From contig JALKBU010000918.1 of NCBI GenBank assembly GCA_023091735.1, positions 1 to 20,736 of the forward strand: a stretch of 20,736 nucleotides of DNA, in the 5' to 3' direction. This stretch comes from Trichomonas tenax (lineage: Eukaryota; Parabasalia; Trichomonadida; Trichomonadidae). Shown piece after piece: positions 7,765-17,605 of this stretch. Every line of letters begins with the position of its first letter. The first letter of the stretch is position 1. Below the pieces are notes generated by a model, which worked only from the letters and a program-made list of their open reading frames with translations, did no database searches and was not told the DNA's origin. Position numbers and translations under genes: made by a program.

Positions 7765-9330
7765 AATGAATTGTATTTTGTAACATTTTGTTGAGTTTTT
7801 GCGATATGCTAATAGTTCATTTCGAAAAGTTGTTTTTATGCATGGCTTACTTTCGACTTTCTCTCCCATTTCTTGGGGCGAGGATGGTCAGGGGGTTAAA
7901 ACATCACGTTATCGATAAATGAAAAGATCAGACATTGAGGGCAATTAAATTTTTATTCGCAAAGTCGGCGAAACTCGTTTTTTAACTCACTGGATTAACT
8001 TCTTGTTAAGTTATTGAACGCTAATGTACAAAATCAAGTTGTGCATGATATATTAAAGAATTAGCTAACAAAGTCTATATTTCATTAAAATATTAGATAT
8101 ATCTTGGATCAAAAATATTGATTTGCCATGATGTGCTTTACTCAATATAATATATTATATTCCCATTGTATAGCATTTTTATAACGTAAAATAGGTTGTT
8201 GTCGATGATAAATAGGTAAATCTAATCACAAATATGCATTTTTAGCTTTTTTCTCCAAAAAAAGTATTCCAAGTGTTCACACATAAACTCTGTGTGTTAT
8301 TCTTCTCAATTTAATAAACTTGTCAAATTTAGCCGCGCAAAAAAGAATCATCATTATTTTTGGGAGAATAAGCTACTCAGAAGCAACTATATTTTTATAT
8401 TTAATATAGATGTTCTGCTGTAAATGATTTTGGAGATATAATTTAAATTTGTGTTTAGAGTAAATAGTCGCCATAATAAAGTATATACATTATGTTGTAG
8501 CGAATGCTAACTAGATCCTTCTAACAAGTAAGATATTGAAAATTAAGATTTTTAAATTTTTATGATTTCTTCAATTACTAAAGTGTGATTGGTAAAAGAT
8601 ACAAAACCAACGAATTTTGAGGAGTTTGAGCTGAATATATGTGCATTTGATTTTTTTGGGTGAATATTTTGGGCTGTAATTAATTATACAATAAGATATT
8701 ATTCATTAGAAGAAACAAATAATGTAAATCCAATGATATTAAAGATGAGCTCGATTAATTTAATAATGCAAAATATCGAAAAGTATATTTATGTGAACTT
8801 ACTATACACAAATCATACAGCGTAACGCAGTTAATGTATTTGTGAGTTATTTGTTTCTTAAAATCGAATTGTTGTATTTCGCATATATTATAAACGTGCA
8901 TCATTGTGACGATTTGAGTATTCTGAATAGTGACTTTGCATAGGGATGCTGATGTGTATCATTGTAGCGTATCAGATCTTCTCAATACGCACTGTAGAAA
9001 AAGATAAATTTTTCGAGATTTCGGTCTTACCGACAATAACGTGCTTGGATGGTGGCATTGATACATATAAAATATGGAGCATAAGTCAACAAGAGATAAC
9101 ACCATGGTTTCAAACTGGAACAAAGATGCGATTTGTATCTCGGTAACCAGAATGAAAATTATGATTTTCTTTGATGAATTCAAAGATACAAAAGGACTTA
9201 AATAAGAATATGATGTTAAATCAACCAAAATTTTATCAGACTAAACAAAAAGTGAGATTGAATAGTTTACAGTTGAGTCAAGTTGCCGAAAGGTGACAGG
9301 TCTCGATATCACGATACTTTAACTTATGTT
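7765..9330. other. Long AT-rich region with no supported gene
   Basis: A GC-richer patch at about 7860-7900 (around TGGGGCGAGGATGGTCAGG) looks briefly like a tRNA D-arm, but no B-box or acceptor pairing follows. A 66-codon ATG ORF at 8946-9146 (+) contains TCLDGGIDTYKIW and lies in less AT-rich sequence; I cannot link it to any family and it may be a fragment or chance. Confidence 0.35.
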
Positions 9331-10320
9331 TCAAAGCTCGAGAGATAAAATGATAAATATTTGTAGGTGTAACTTCATTGGACGTAATATTTGTAAATGA
9401 ATTGCACATGATCCTTTTTGTGGGCATTGTTCAACAAAAGAATTTACTGATAGCTTGATTATTGTTTCATAAAAAATAACATTCCCTTGAGTATTAAATA
9501 AATTATGGGTTACAAAAAGGCAATTGTTAATTTGGATTGTGTTGCCAGCCATTGCATTAAAGAATTGTAAACATTTGTTTTGGGAAAAATATGATGAATT
9601 CATTTCGATCGTTCCATTTTTAAAATTAATAAAATTAAAGAATGGATAAGAAATATCAACCGAGCATTTGAGAACATTGATTTGAGAGATGTTATTCTGT
9701 CCTCCATTGTAGTGGATAACTTCTCGAGTTGATGTTAGATTAGAAAAATAGCAATTCCTCATATTAGAAACTGAATGATCCCATATTGCAAAAGCAGTAT
9801 AACCATTTGCTGTAGAATCTGTGGTATTGGATTCAATCAACTGAATGTGACCCCCCATATAACGATTTGTATGAAATATACTATCATTATCACTGTCTGC
9901 TAAGGAAAATAAAAGATGATAATTTTTGCATTTAAGATCATTTGATACCCTTATATGTCCATAGTGTGAGTAATAGCTTGTGTTAGTAACTAAACATCTT
10001 GCAGAAATAATTTTATTTTCGACAAATTCGCCATAACCTCCAAATAAAATAGCAGCACCATGTTCATTACTTTTGGTACAATGTATAAATGAACAATCAT
10101 TAATTAACATTTTAGTATTGGCATCAGATATAATAGATATGGCACCATCATTTAACATCTCATTGAATAGGACTTCATTGATAAAGAATTTGCCACTAGA
10201 GAGTCCCTTTGTATTTGTTTGATTCGATGTAATTGTTGATGTCGGTGTTCCATCAAACCACCGACTCCAAACATCATTCAAAGTTAAGGCAATACAACTT
10301 CTGACACTTTCAACATAACC
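9331..10320 (-). pseudogene. Right-handed beta-helix (Pmp/pectin-lyase-like) surface-type protein, copy B, 5'- and 3'-truncated
   Basis: The minus-strand frame is open from 10320 (just after TAA 10321-10323) to TGA 9331-9333, about 329 codons, but no ATG stands near its beginning. The protein shows repeated short strands ending in Asn/Cys ladders: INDCSFIHC, NMRNCYFSNLTS, ISQINVLKC, IEMNSSYFSQNKC, IQINNCLF, each about 22-30 residues apart. This pattern is that of parallel beta-helix proteins, abundant in trichomonads as large surface or secreted proteins. A signal peptide upstream and a transmembrane helix downstream would be expected; neither is present. Cys and Asn content is high, with many N-x-S/T sites. 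Followed downstream only by unrelated-looking DNA. A translated remnant cannot be excluded. Confidence 0.7.
10081..10298 (-). repeat. 218-bp near-identical tract shared with 11088-11305
   Basis: Only three mismatches with 11088-11305 over 218 bp (offset 1007), while DNA immediately to the left falls to roughly 70% identity. It codes for the segment from the NDVWSRWFDG region to INDCSFIHC. The sharp border suggests gene conversion between the tandem copies. Confidence 0.85.
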
Positions 10321-10429
10321 TTATCGTCTTTATACATCAACTCTCAATGTTTAAAACTGAATATAAATCAAAAGCAATTTTTAGCCGTTGAATACTTATT
10401 CTACCAAAATTGCATGATTCGTTTTGATT

Positions 10430-11363
10430 TATTTGTTCAATTATGCAATTAGTAAACAAAGCTTTATCAACTATATGGAGATTAAAGTCACGAAATATTA
10501 TATTTCCTTGTGTATTAATATTGTTTTCATTAACTATTTTGCAGTTTTCAAATAGAATCGAAATTCTGGATCAGCATAAAAATATAAAGAACTTTTTATT
10601 GAAATAAAACACGATTCTTTCAAATATACAGGCGCCGAAGTGACTACTTTAAAAAACGGACTTGACGATAGCTGATTACATTTAAGGACATTGACATGAG
10701 TTAAATTATTAATTCCTCCATTGAATTTAATTATTTCAGAAACTGTTGAAGTCAAATTCGACATTAAGCTCAGAATGGATGTCTTATGACCCCATATTGC
10801 AAAGGCTGTAAATCCATTTTGAGAACACTCTGATGTATTTCAGTCATTTGAACATTTCCTTCACTGAAGCGATTTGTATGCTCTACATTTGGGGAAACAC
10901 AGAGTGAAATAGAGCATTAATTATGATAATTCTTATAATTGTTATCATTAGTAATTATTACGTGCGCATGATGTGACCAAAAATTCGGATTTGTCAATAA
11001 ACATCCAGTTGAAATGACTTTAGATTCGACAAATTCTCCAAAATTTCCAAATAAAACGGCAACTCCATGCCCATCATTCTTCACACAATGCATAAATGAA
11101 CAATCATTAATTAACATTTTAGTATTGGCATCAGATATAATAGATATGGCACCATCATTTAACATCTCATTGAATAGGACTTCATTGATAAAGAATTTGC
11201 CACTAGAGAGTCCCTTTGTATTTGTTTGATTCGATGTAATTGTTGATGTCGGTGTTCCATCAAACCACCGACTCCAAACATCATTCAATGTTAAGGTAAT
11301 ACAACAGAATCCTATCGTCTTTATCTGTGACCGCAGTAATAATATTATACCATGAATCTGCAA
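10430..11363 (-). pseudogene. Beta-helix surface-type protein, copy C, frame-shifted
   Basis: Colinear with copy B, which lies just downstream of it on the same strand, but broken. The frame 11363-10917 covers LNDVWSRWFDG through GVAVLFGNFGEF and YKNYHN; it has no ATG start. The continuation (HTNRF, then QNGFTAFAIWGHKTS, MSNLTSTVSEI, HVNVLKC, VYLKESCF) needs frame changes near 10900, 10830 and 10555, and the last part (ILFENCKIVNENN) ends around 10430. Each of these pieces aligns with copy B, such as GYTAFAIWDHS and NQINVLKC-like strands. Same family and same expected surface location as copy B. No product is expected from this copy. Confidence 0.75.
11088..11305 (-). repeat. 218-bp near-identical tract shared with 10081-10298
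   Basis: Partner of the tract in copy B. The differences are at 11091, 11289 and 11297, approximately. Confidence 0.85.
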
Positions 11364-11479
11364 ATTAATTTAAAGAAAAATAAATTTAATCGTTATCATT
11401 TTTCGCATGTAACAAAGTCGTATGTGAAAATAGGAAAAGATTGGAATAACTTAAGTCAATAGAGTGTTCTAAAATACTT

Positions 11480-11485
11480 TTTATT
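11480..11485 (-). terminator. Possible polyadenylation signal AATAAA
   Basis: On the minus strand AATAAA lies about 15 nt after the TAA stop of the 422-aa coiled-coil gene. Position-based only. Confidence 0.3.
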
Positions 11486-11499
11486 AGCAAATAAACAAA

Positions 11500-12768
11500 T
11501 TATATCGTATTTGTGATTGAAGTGTTTTTACCAGGCTTCTTTGGGATAGATTTTTGAGCGATTTTGATCTTGAACTGATTGATTTGATCTAAGAGTTTCT
11601 TTTCTTCGACTTCATACTGCGCCTTCTTCTCCTCATTTTCCTTCTTCATCGCGGCTTCATCGGTATGGAACTGTTCAACAATTCTGTTCAAAGCCAATCG
11701 TTTTCGTGAAACTTCCTTTTCTAATTTAGCGTTTTCAACGAGGAGATTAGTCATTTCTTCGTGGCGCTGCTTCTGCTCTTCTTCTTTCTGTGCTTTGACT
11801 TGATTAATCATATCAAATAATTGTGAAATTGATTCTTCAGGAACTTCTGTTGATTCTAGTTTTTCCTGCCATTTCTTGATGAGCGGTGCGTGTTTTTCGA
11901 ACTGTGCTGCTTTCTTTGAAACAGATTTTTCTAGAGTTTGAACTTTCGATTTCTTTTCCGAAATTTCTTTGTTTAATCTTGCAAGATCTTCCCTGAGTTG
12001 CTTTCTTTCGTTCTTCCAATTGACCGAAGAGTTTTGTTCGGATGTTTGTAATTTTGCATTTTCTTCGCTTTCTTCTCTAAGTTTTGTATCATCGTCGATA
12101 TTGTTTTTGAGGTTTTCTATGTCTGTCATAAGTTTATTATATTGATTCTGCAATGAAAGAATCGTTTTTTCTAAATCTAATCTTCCACCTGGTTGTACAG
12201 TATTGCTAATAACGCGTTCTTTTAATGCTGCGAGAGCCTGTTCCGCTTCACGCTTTGTTTGGTTAATTAATTTGCATTCATTGACACGCTCCGATAATTG
12301 ATCGGTAAGCCAGGCCACTTTAGACTGAAGATAACTGCTGTGTGATTCATGATTGCGGGACTCTTCTTTTAACTCGATAATTCTGTTATTTGAATTGCTC
12401 ACTTCCATTAAATTTTCGAACAATTGCGATTCTAACACTTGCTGCTCCTGAGCGAGGTCCTGGGCCGTCTGTTTCAGCTGTCTAATGTAGCTTCTCTTCT
12501 TCGTAATTAATTCATTATGTTCATCATTTAATACAACAGGGATTTCCGGAGGTGTTTCATTGAGGGAACGCGCTAATATACTTGTGACTTCAATAGATTC
12601 GAACAACCTGTTCGCATTCGTAAAATTAGTGATATCGTTCTGAATTTCGGAAATTTCTGTGTTATAATGCTTTATTTCGTTGACAGAGTTCTGGATATCG
12701 GTGTTGATTGAGTTTAAGCGCTCTTTTTTCTCAGAGATGTCGCGAAGCAACTCTTCTGTTTCAGTCAT
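11500..12768 (-). CDS. 422-aa coiled-coil protein of unknown function
   Basis: Intact ORF, ATG to TAA. Nearly the whole protein is charged heptad sequence (Leu/Ile at a/d positions with Glu, Lys, Gln, Asn between), in three blocks: about residues 1-50, 85-195 and 200-405. They are broken by ETPPEIPVVLND (~72-83) and TVQPGGRLD near 193-201, and it ends in a basic, Pro/Lys-containing tail (PKKPGKNTS). No catalytic, membrane or signal sequence is seen. Such proteins are usually filaments, tethers or scaffolds; in trichomonads candidates include cytoskeletal and flagellar-root components, but there is no specific evidence. Codon use is GC-richer than the surroundings, as for a real expressed gene. 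Divergent from the 282-aa gene across about 770 bp. Confidence 0.88.
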   Translation of the reverse strand: MTETEELLRDISEKKERLNSINTDIQNSVNEIKHYNTEISEIQNDITNFTNANRLFESIEVTSILARSLNETPPEIPVVLNDEHNELITKKRSYIRQLKQTAQDLAQEQQVLESQLFENLMEVSNSNNRIIELKEESRNHESHSSYLQSKVAWLTDQLSERVNECKLINQTKREAEQALAALKERVISNTVQPGGRLDLEKTILSLQNQYNKLMTDIENLKNNIDDDTKLREESEENAKLQTSEQNSSVNWKNERKQLREDLARLNKEISEKKSKVQTLEKSVSKKAAQFEKHAPLIKKWQEKLESTEVPEESISQLFDMINQVKAQKEEEQKQRHEEMTNLLVENAKLEKEVSRKRLALNRIVEQFHTDEAAMKKENEEKKAQYEVEEKKLLDQINQFKIKIAQKSIPKKPGKNTSITNTI

Positions 12769-13512
12769 TTGTAAAAACCGCCATTTTATTAGTTTTTTGT
12801 TATCTTTGGGAATAGGTTTGGAATAGTGTGTTTAATAGGAAAAACACGAAATTTCGGCTTAAACACATGAATCTGTTTGCTTACAACGCAATATACTGTT
12901 TTCTCGTTCTGAATAAATTAGAGCTCATATATAGATTCTAAGTATTTGCAATTTAGCCTCCGGAAAATTGATATATTTTGATCAAAAAAAAATTAAACAA
13001 TTAAGCTCTGTTGCTTTACATCTAATCACCAAACAAGATTTTATTAATATCACTATGATTACAGACCTTGTAATAATTTTAATGATCAATATCGAAACGA
13101 AATTAACATAAACATTATAGAAAATGATATGTAATCAATTACAATATGGATTTCAGCAATAGGTTTATAGGAATACTCTGTCTGATGACTTTCAGTATGA
13201 GTGAAACAGCGAAATTGGCATTATTTGAAAATTTGATACTTTACATTTGATGAGAAAAATGAAGAAGTTTTATTTTTCATCACCAAACGAGAAATTAATA
13301 ATAAATAGAAAAATGAATGATTACACTATCATCTATACTCATAATAGAATATAAATCTATAATATCGAGTTAAGTTTCAAATGTTAATCAAGCATTTTGA
13401 ATAACATAGCAGAAGGAAACAAAATTAGGAATGAAAATGTAAAGCGTCAGATATAATTTACGTGTCATATTTTGCTATTTCAATTTTTGTTAGAAAAATT
13501 TGCTCGATATTT
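12769..13512. other. AT-rich divergent intergenic region (bidirectional promoter region)
   Basis: Lies between the divergent coiled-coil and 282-aa genes, so it should contain both promoters. The minus-strand leader before ATG 12768 is AAAATGGCGGTTTTTACAA. No TATA or repeat can be singled out in such AT-rich DNA. Confidence 0.4.
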
Positions 13513-13517
13513 TCATT
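13513..13517 (+). promoter_or_regulatory. Possible initiator (TCATT) of the 282-aa gene
   Basis: TCATT matches the known T. vaginalis initiator TCA(+1)Y(T/A). The A would lie 21 nt before ATG 13536, at the upper edge of normal trichomonad leader lengths. The match is short, so chance is possible. Confidence 0.4.
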
Positions 13518-13535
13518 GCATAGATTTCAAAGTCT

Positions 13536-14384
13536 ATGAAAATGAGAACAATCACAACGCACTCACAAGACTCCATCCTGTACAGTCAGCGCCGCGGCCG
13601 CTCCTCCCTTGCCTCCACGCACGATACTTTCACAATACAGAAAATCAAAGACACTTTTATTCCAGAGCGCCAATATGAAGCACTCTCGAACAAGAAAAAG
13701 GAATACGAGAAACAGGTAGAGGCTCAACAGGCCGTCGATGAAGTAGCCCTTTTCGAAAAGAAAATCTACGGCGTTTATCATCAGCCTCCAAAACTTCAGA
13801 AAATACCTTTAAATCCACAAGAAGCGCGTATTCTGGCGCAAAACTCACAGCCAGAGGAGTGTAAATTCTACGATTTACCGAATCTTCACCACAAATCTAA
13901 ATTGCGTGAATTTCAAGACTATCATTTCATCCCTTATGGATGGCACCTCATTGATGAGCCCCTTATATTGACGAGGCCCGCAAAGACGAGTATGTCGCAG
14001 CGGTTGAATCCGAGGCCATTTAAAGTAACAACGAATCACGGACAAGCGACAGGAATTCCACTGCTTAAGAAGGACTTACTATCGACCCACAATGCCAAAC
14101 TCGGAAGATATAACGCTTCTGTCCTCTTGGCGCAAACTTGCGATAATCAAGTGAAAGAGGAGAAATTCAGGGTCAAATATGATGAAAGCAAAGAGTTCAT
14201 GAAGAAAATTGCACAAGAACAGGTCGAGAACTGCGCTAAATCAGGCCAAAAGTGGGCAATGAAGAAATTAGAAGGACCAAAGCCACAAGTCGAAGTTATC
14301 CCGCCTCCAGATGAAATTGATATCGAAGCTATTCAGCAGGTCAGTAGAAAGGAGGAAGAAAAGAGAAGAGAAAGTTATGAATAA
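13536..14384 (+). CDS. 282-aa basic/charged protein of unknown function
   Basis: Intact ORF, ATG to TAA. Start chosen at 13536; a second ATG at 13542 would shorten it by two residues. Its GC content is clearly above the flanks, supporting real coding. The protein has a Ser/Arg-rich N-terminus (RRGRSS near 19-24), a short helical segment (ALSNKKKEYEKQVEAQQAVDE, ~49-69), a middle with many aromatic and proline turns (FYDLPNLHH, FQDYHFIPYGWHLIDEP, ~111-145), then a charged C-terminal helix (KEEEKRRESYE). No signal peptide or membrane helix. I recognise no domain. The Pro/aromatic pattern without globular core recalls microtubule-associated or inner-lumen proteins of flagella, but that is a guess. 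Same strand as the 864-aa gene, 600 bp upstream, separately transcribed. Confidence 0.85.
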   Translation: MKMRTITTHSQDSILYSQRRGRSSLASTHDTFTIQKIKDTFIPERQYEALSNKKKEYEKQVEAQQAVDEVALFEKKIYGVYHQPPKLQKIPLNPQEARILAQNSQPEECKFYDLPNLHHKSKLREFQDYHFIPYGWHLIDEPLILTRPAKTSMSQRLNPRPFKVTTNHGQATGIPLLKKDLLSTHNAKLGRYNASVLLAQTCDNQVKEEKFRVKYDESKEFMKKIAQEQVENCAKSGQKWAMKKLEGPKPQVEVIPPPDEIDIEAIQQVSRKEEEKRRESYE

Positions 14385-14980
14385 TTTCTCTTTTTTGGTG
14401 TTTTATTGTTATATATCTTGTTCTTATAGAGTAAAATCGAAATAATTGTTGTTTCCTTACTCAACACCTTTACAAATCATTTATTTTTTCAAAATTCCAA
14501 AAATATTTATACAAATAAGAAAAAGAATTTCGCCCAGATGAACAATTTGTAATTTGCTCCTATTATTAAGCAAAATCACAGATTTAGATTTTGTTAAAAA
14601 TAGAAAAATCGACTAATTTGAATGTAATTAATGAGTTTTTTGATATATTTTATTTTTAGTGTTCGAAATATGATTTTTAAACTTTTGGGGTTATCATAGG
14701 CTAATCAATGGCATCTTAAATTTTAGCTTATGAGGCGTTTTCACAAAATATATTTTTTATGACATTTTTCAATATTGCAATTTGATCTATCTTTATATTG
14801 AATCAATAGAAAATGAAAAGTTCAGCCTATTTATAAATCAACAAGGCCTCAAATGGACAACAAAATTGTGTTCAAGATTTTAATTGATTGAATTGAGCCA
14901 AAATTCGATTGTTTTCTTGGAATACAGACCATGCAAAATCTAGCTACACAAGAATCAGAGAAAGAAAAAATCTCTAAAAC
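14385..14980. other. AT-rich intergenic region
   Basis: Holds the 3' end of the 282-aa gene (T-rich stretch right after the stop, no AATAAA close by) and the promoter of the next gene. Nothing else seen. Confidence 0.4.
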
Positions 14981-14986
14981 GTGACA
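14981..14986 (+). promoter_or_regulatory. GTGACA immediately before the start codon
   Basis: GTGACA adjoins ATG 14987, after AAAACC-like A-rich DNA. It decides the start: an in-frame GTG at 14981 would add two residues, but a non-ATG start is not expected in this eukaryote. The same GTGACA precedes the Imm51-like gene. Confidence 0.35.
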
Positions 14987-17581
14987 ATGAAACGAGGGTC
15001 GAGTTCTGAATTCTCGACACCGAAGATTCAGTTATTCAATCCAAATGTCGTCAAAGTCGAGAAAATCCTTCAGAGGGTCCGCAGCACACTCACTTCTTAC
15101 CTTTTGCCTTCAGTCCAAACTGATTTCATAAGTACGACTTACACACAGCTGATTGAGACTATTCCCAGTAACGAAGACGAGCAGCAGACGTGGGATCTTT
15201 TCTGGACAAGCTGGGTTCCGTTTAGAGAAGATGCAATCGAAGTCTGTTCACGGAGTGTGATTGACTATTCTCACGATTATGTGTCTGAGTGCTTCACTGA
15301 GATCAAAGAGATTCTCAACGAAATATCGAAAATGAATGTTGAAGGAATTGCATTGAAAAGAAGTATTTTTGACAATATAGAAAAGATGACAAAGCTTACA
15401 AATAACATCGAATCAACACTGAACGGACAATATACGAATGGTGCTGATGAAAAACAAAAAATGAAATATTTATTAATGCAAAGAACAAAAATTCGACATT
15501 ATAAAACAGGCATAACAACAGGATTCACGCAATTCTTTGAATCAATTCAGAGGAACGATTCTCAAAAGAAAATAATCGAAATTACCGAAAATATATTCAA
15601 GAATATAAATAATCTTTCTGAACAACAAAAATTCATGACAAACATAAAGTTAGACCTTTCTATAGCAGAGAAACAGTTATATCAGCTTTATAAACCAACA
15701 ACTGCAAAAATCGAATTGCTTCAAGTTAAAACTTTAACGAAAATATCAACGTCAAATCCTTCGATTTTGTTTGATGAAGAAATTGACGAAGAAGACGAAA
15801 GTTCAGGAGAAATTTACAATACAACTGAAATTCCTGACAGAATTGGTAAAACAAAGAACTTTTTGTCTGACTCCGATTCTGTTCAAGATGAAACGCAACA
15901 ACTAAAAACAACTCCAATAAAAATGAAAACGGCAAAAAAGCATTTTGGAACAGATGACTACAACTTAATCAAACTAGGAATCAATCAGTCTCCAAAACCA
16001 TCACCACATTTGGACTCAGACAACAACGATTATGAATTAGAAGAAGAATTTCTTGAAGAAGAACATATTACTGCTTCTAATGAGTCTTTAGACTCTAAGC
16101 AGGCTGTTTTGATAGAAAGCTTATCATCAAAAGACAAACTAGAATTTCGCAAAGTTTTATTCGAGGAATCAGAGAACGTATCCTACAATACAGAAGCATC
16201 ATTACCAACAGATGACCGCCCTCCATACATCCCACCTGTCATGACACCAGATATTCTCAAAAATAAACTAAAGCAATCTAAATTCGCAAAAACTCCACAA
16301 CCACCGGATTCTATTCAGCCATTAGATCTTTCTCAGGAAGATGTCAATTTCGCATTAGAATTATCCGACGACGATGACGATTTCGAGCAGAAAATATCAA
16401 GTAACAATGTTTCAAACAAATACTCTAAAAACGTCAATCTCGGACATAAAGCAATCACTCCAAACATCAATAGAAACAAAGCTAAACCAAAGATTCCTAA
16501 AATACCACCGAAAGAAAAGAAGCAAGTCATCGAAGAAGAAGAGGAAGAAGAAATTAAACATTCATCATCAGAAAAATTATCAGAAGAAGTTCCTCAAAAG
16601 GAAGACTTAAATGGAGAAACTCCAGAACAAATAATCGAAAGACTCAAGAAAGAAATTGCTCAAAAGGACGATGACTATGAAACATTGAGAATTCAGCTTG
16701 AAGTTTCATTTGAAGAAAACAAAGAACTCACAGAGCAAAACAAGAAACTTGAAGCTAAAGTTTTATCAAAGCAGAATTTTGAAATCGAGCCAATTAAAGT
16801 TCCAAAGGAAAGTGATTCTGAAGAAGAGGATGAAATATCGATAGAAGAAGAACTTAGAACTAAAGTTGATTCGTTAGAGAAAGAGAGACAAGAGCTTCTT
16901 AAGAATATTGAACAAGTCACTTCAGAGAACGAAAAGATTCAAGCATTGACACAACAGATGCAAGAGAATGATTCAGAGAACGCTCAAGAGAAAGATAAGA
17001 TCAGACTATATGAAGAGATGCAGCAAATACTCCTTGCTGAAGTTGCCAGATGCAGGAAAGGACAGGATTCTAATATCTCTGATATCTTGGCCGTTCTTGC
17101 GTCAACGAGAGAAGAATTGCTTTCATTAAAGGCCCAAAAAGCTAAATTATTGAGTGACAAAGGCATTAAGAATGTTGATGTTTTGCTTCAGGAGAATCAG
17201 AAACTTATTGACGAGAACAGTGATTTAAGAAGGAAGCTTGGTGCAGCGAAACTCCAAGTAGGAAAGAATCCAGGTTCTTTCGAAGCATTGAGAAGATCTC
17301 TTTTGTCATCACAGCTCAGCGAAATCAATCTCAGAATGCAGATGCAGCTTATGGCTATTTCTCACTTAGAAGAAACACCAGACATCAATGAAATAAAACA
17401 GAACTTGATCGCTTGGGGCAATCAGCAACAGAAACAAGCTTTAGAAGAGTCAGCAAGAGCTGATATCAATGAGAAGAAGCTTAGAGACATCAAAGAAAAG
17501 TTGACAACAGTTGCGAAGTCAAAGAATATAGATGTCTCTAATATGAATATACTCGATACGATTGATGCCATAACCATATAA
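14987..17581 (+). CDS. 864-aa acidic coiled-coil protein of unknown function
   Basis: Intact single-exon ORF ending in TAA. Layout: a helical N-terminal region (residues ~10-110, with WDLFWTSWVPF near 70-80) and further helices to ~245; a long low-complexity acidic and Ser/Pro-rich linker (~250-540, with DEEIDEEDESSGE and a run of six or more Glu near 520); then coiled coil from ~545 to ~690 (TPEQIIERLKKEIAQKD onward, interrupted by SDSEEEDE near 608) and again ~700-850. No membrane segment, signal peptide or catalytic motif. The architecture, folded N-terminus plus acidic linker plus rod, is that of an adaptor or scaffold linking to a partner through its head. The linker has many Ser/Thr next to Asp/Glu and Pro, so CK2- or proline-directed phosphorylation is plausible. 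I do not recognise the family. Confidence 0.88.
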   Translation: MKRGSSSEFSTPKIQLFNPNVVKVEKILQRVRSTLTSYLLPSVQTDFISTTYTQLIETIPSNEDEQQTWDLFWTSWVPFREDAIEVCSRSVIDYSHDYVSECFTEIKEILNEISKMNVEGIALKRSIFDNIEKMTKLTNNIESTLNGQYTNGADEKQKMKYLLMQRTKIRHYKTGITTGFTQFFESIQRNDSQKKIIEITENIFKNINNLSEQQKFMTNIKLDLSIAEKQLYQLYKPTTAKIELLQVKTLTKISTSNPSILFDEEIDEEDESSGEIYNTTEIPDRIGKTKNFLSDSDSVQDETQQLKTTPIKMKTAKKHFGTDDYNLIKLGINQSPKPSPHLDSDNNDYELEEEFLEEEHITASNESLDSKQAVLIESLSSKDKLEFRKVLFEESENVSYNTEASLPTDDRPPYIPPVMTPDILKNKLKQSKFAKTPQPPDSIQPLDLSQEDVNFALELSDDDDDFEQKISSNNVSNKYSKNVNLGHKAITPNINRNKAKPKIPKIPPKEKKQVIEEEEEEEIKHSSSEKLSEEVPQKEDLNGETPEQIIERLKKEIAQKDDDYETLRIQLEVSFEENKELTEQNKKLEAKVLSKQNFEIEPIKVPKESDSEEEDEISIEEELRTKVDSLEKERQELLKNIEQVTSENEKIQALTQQMQENDSENAQEKDKIRLYEEMQQILLAEVARCRKGQDSNISDILAVLASTREELLSLKAQKAKLLSDKGIKNVDVLLQENQKLIDENSDLRRKLGAAKLQVGKNPGSFEALRRSLLSSQLSEINLRMQMQLMAISHLEETPDINEIKQNLIAWGNQQQKQALEESARADINEKKLRDIKEKLTTVAKSKNIDVSNMNILDTIDAITI

Positions 17582-17599
17582 TTGTTTTTAATTTTTTGT

Positions 17600-17605
17600 A
17601 ATAAA
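17600..17605 (+). terminator. Possible polyadenylation signal AATAAA
   Basis: Lies 18 nt after the TAA stop of the 864-aa gene. The equivalent hexamer follows the minus-strand coiled-coil gene. Confidence 0.3.

Noticed and set aside
7858..7910. tRNA-like D-arm string (GGATGGTCAGGGGGTTAAAAC)
   Set aside because: No B-box (GGTTCGA-type) within the next 70 bases and no acceptor pairing; the GC-rich patch is too short to say more.
8946..9146. 66-codon ATG ORF on the plus strand
   Set aside because: No recognisable domain, no repeats, and an overlapping ORF on the other strand; kept only as a remark in the spacer entry.
13563..13848. Minus-strand ORFs of 60-70 codons inside the 282-aa gene
   Set aside because: They arise from the strong codon bias of the plus-strand gene; no start context or homology.
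14981..14986. GTG start two codons before the 864-aa gene
   Set aside because: A eukaryotic nuclear gene is expected to start at ATG; ATG 14987 is in frame and directly follows.
16333..17166. Minus-strand Ser/Leu-rich ORFs inside the 864-aa gene
   Set aside because: Reverse-complement shadows of Glu/Lys-rich coiled-coil codons.
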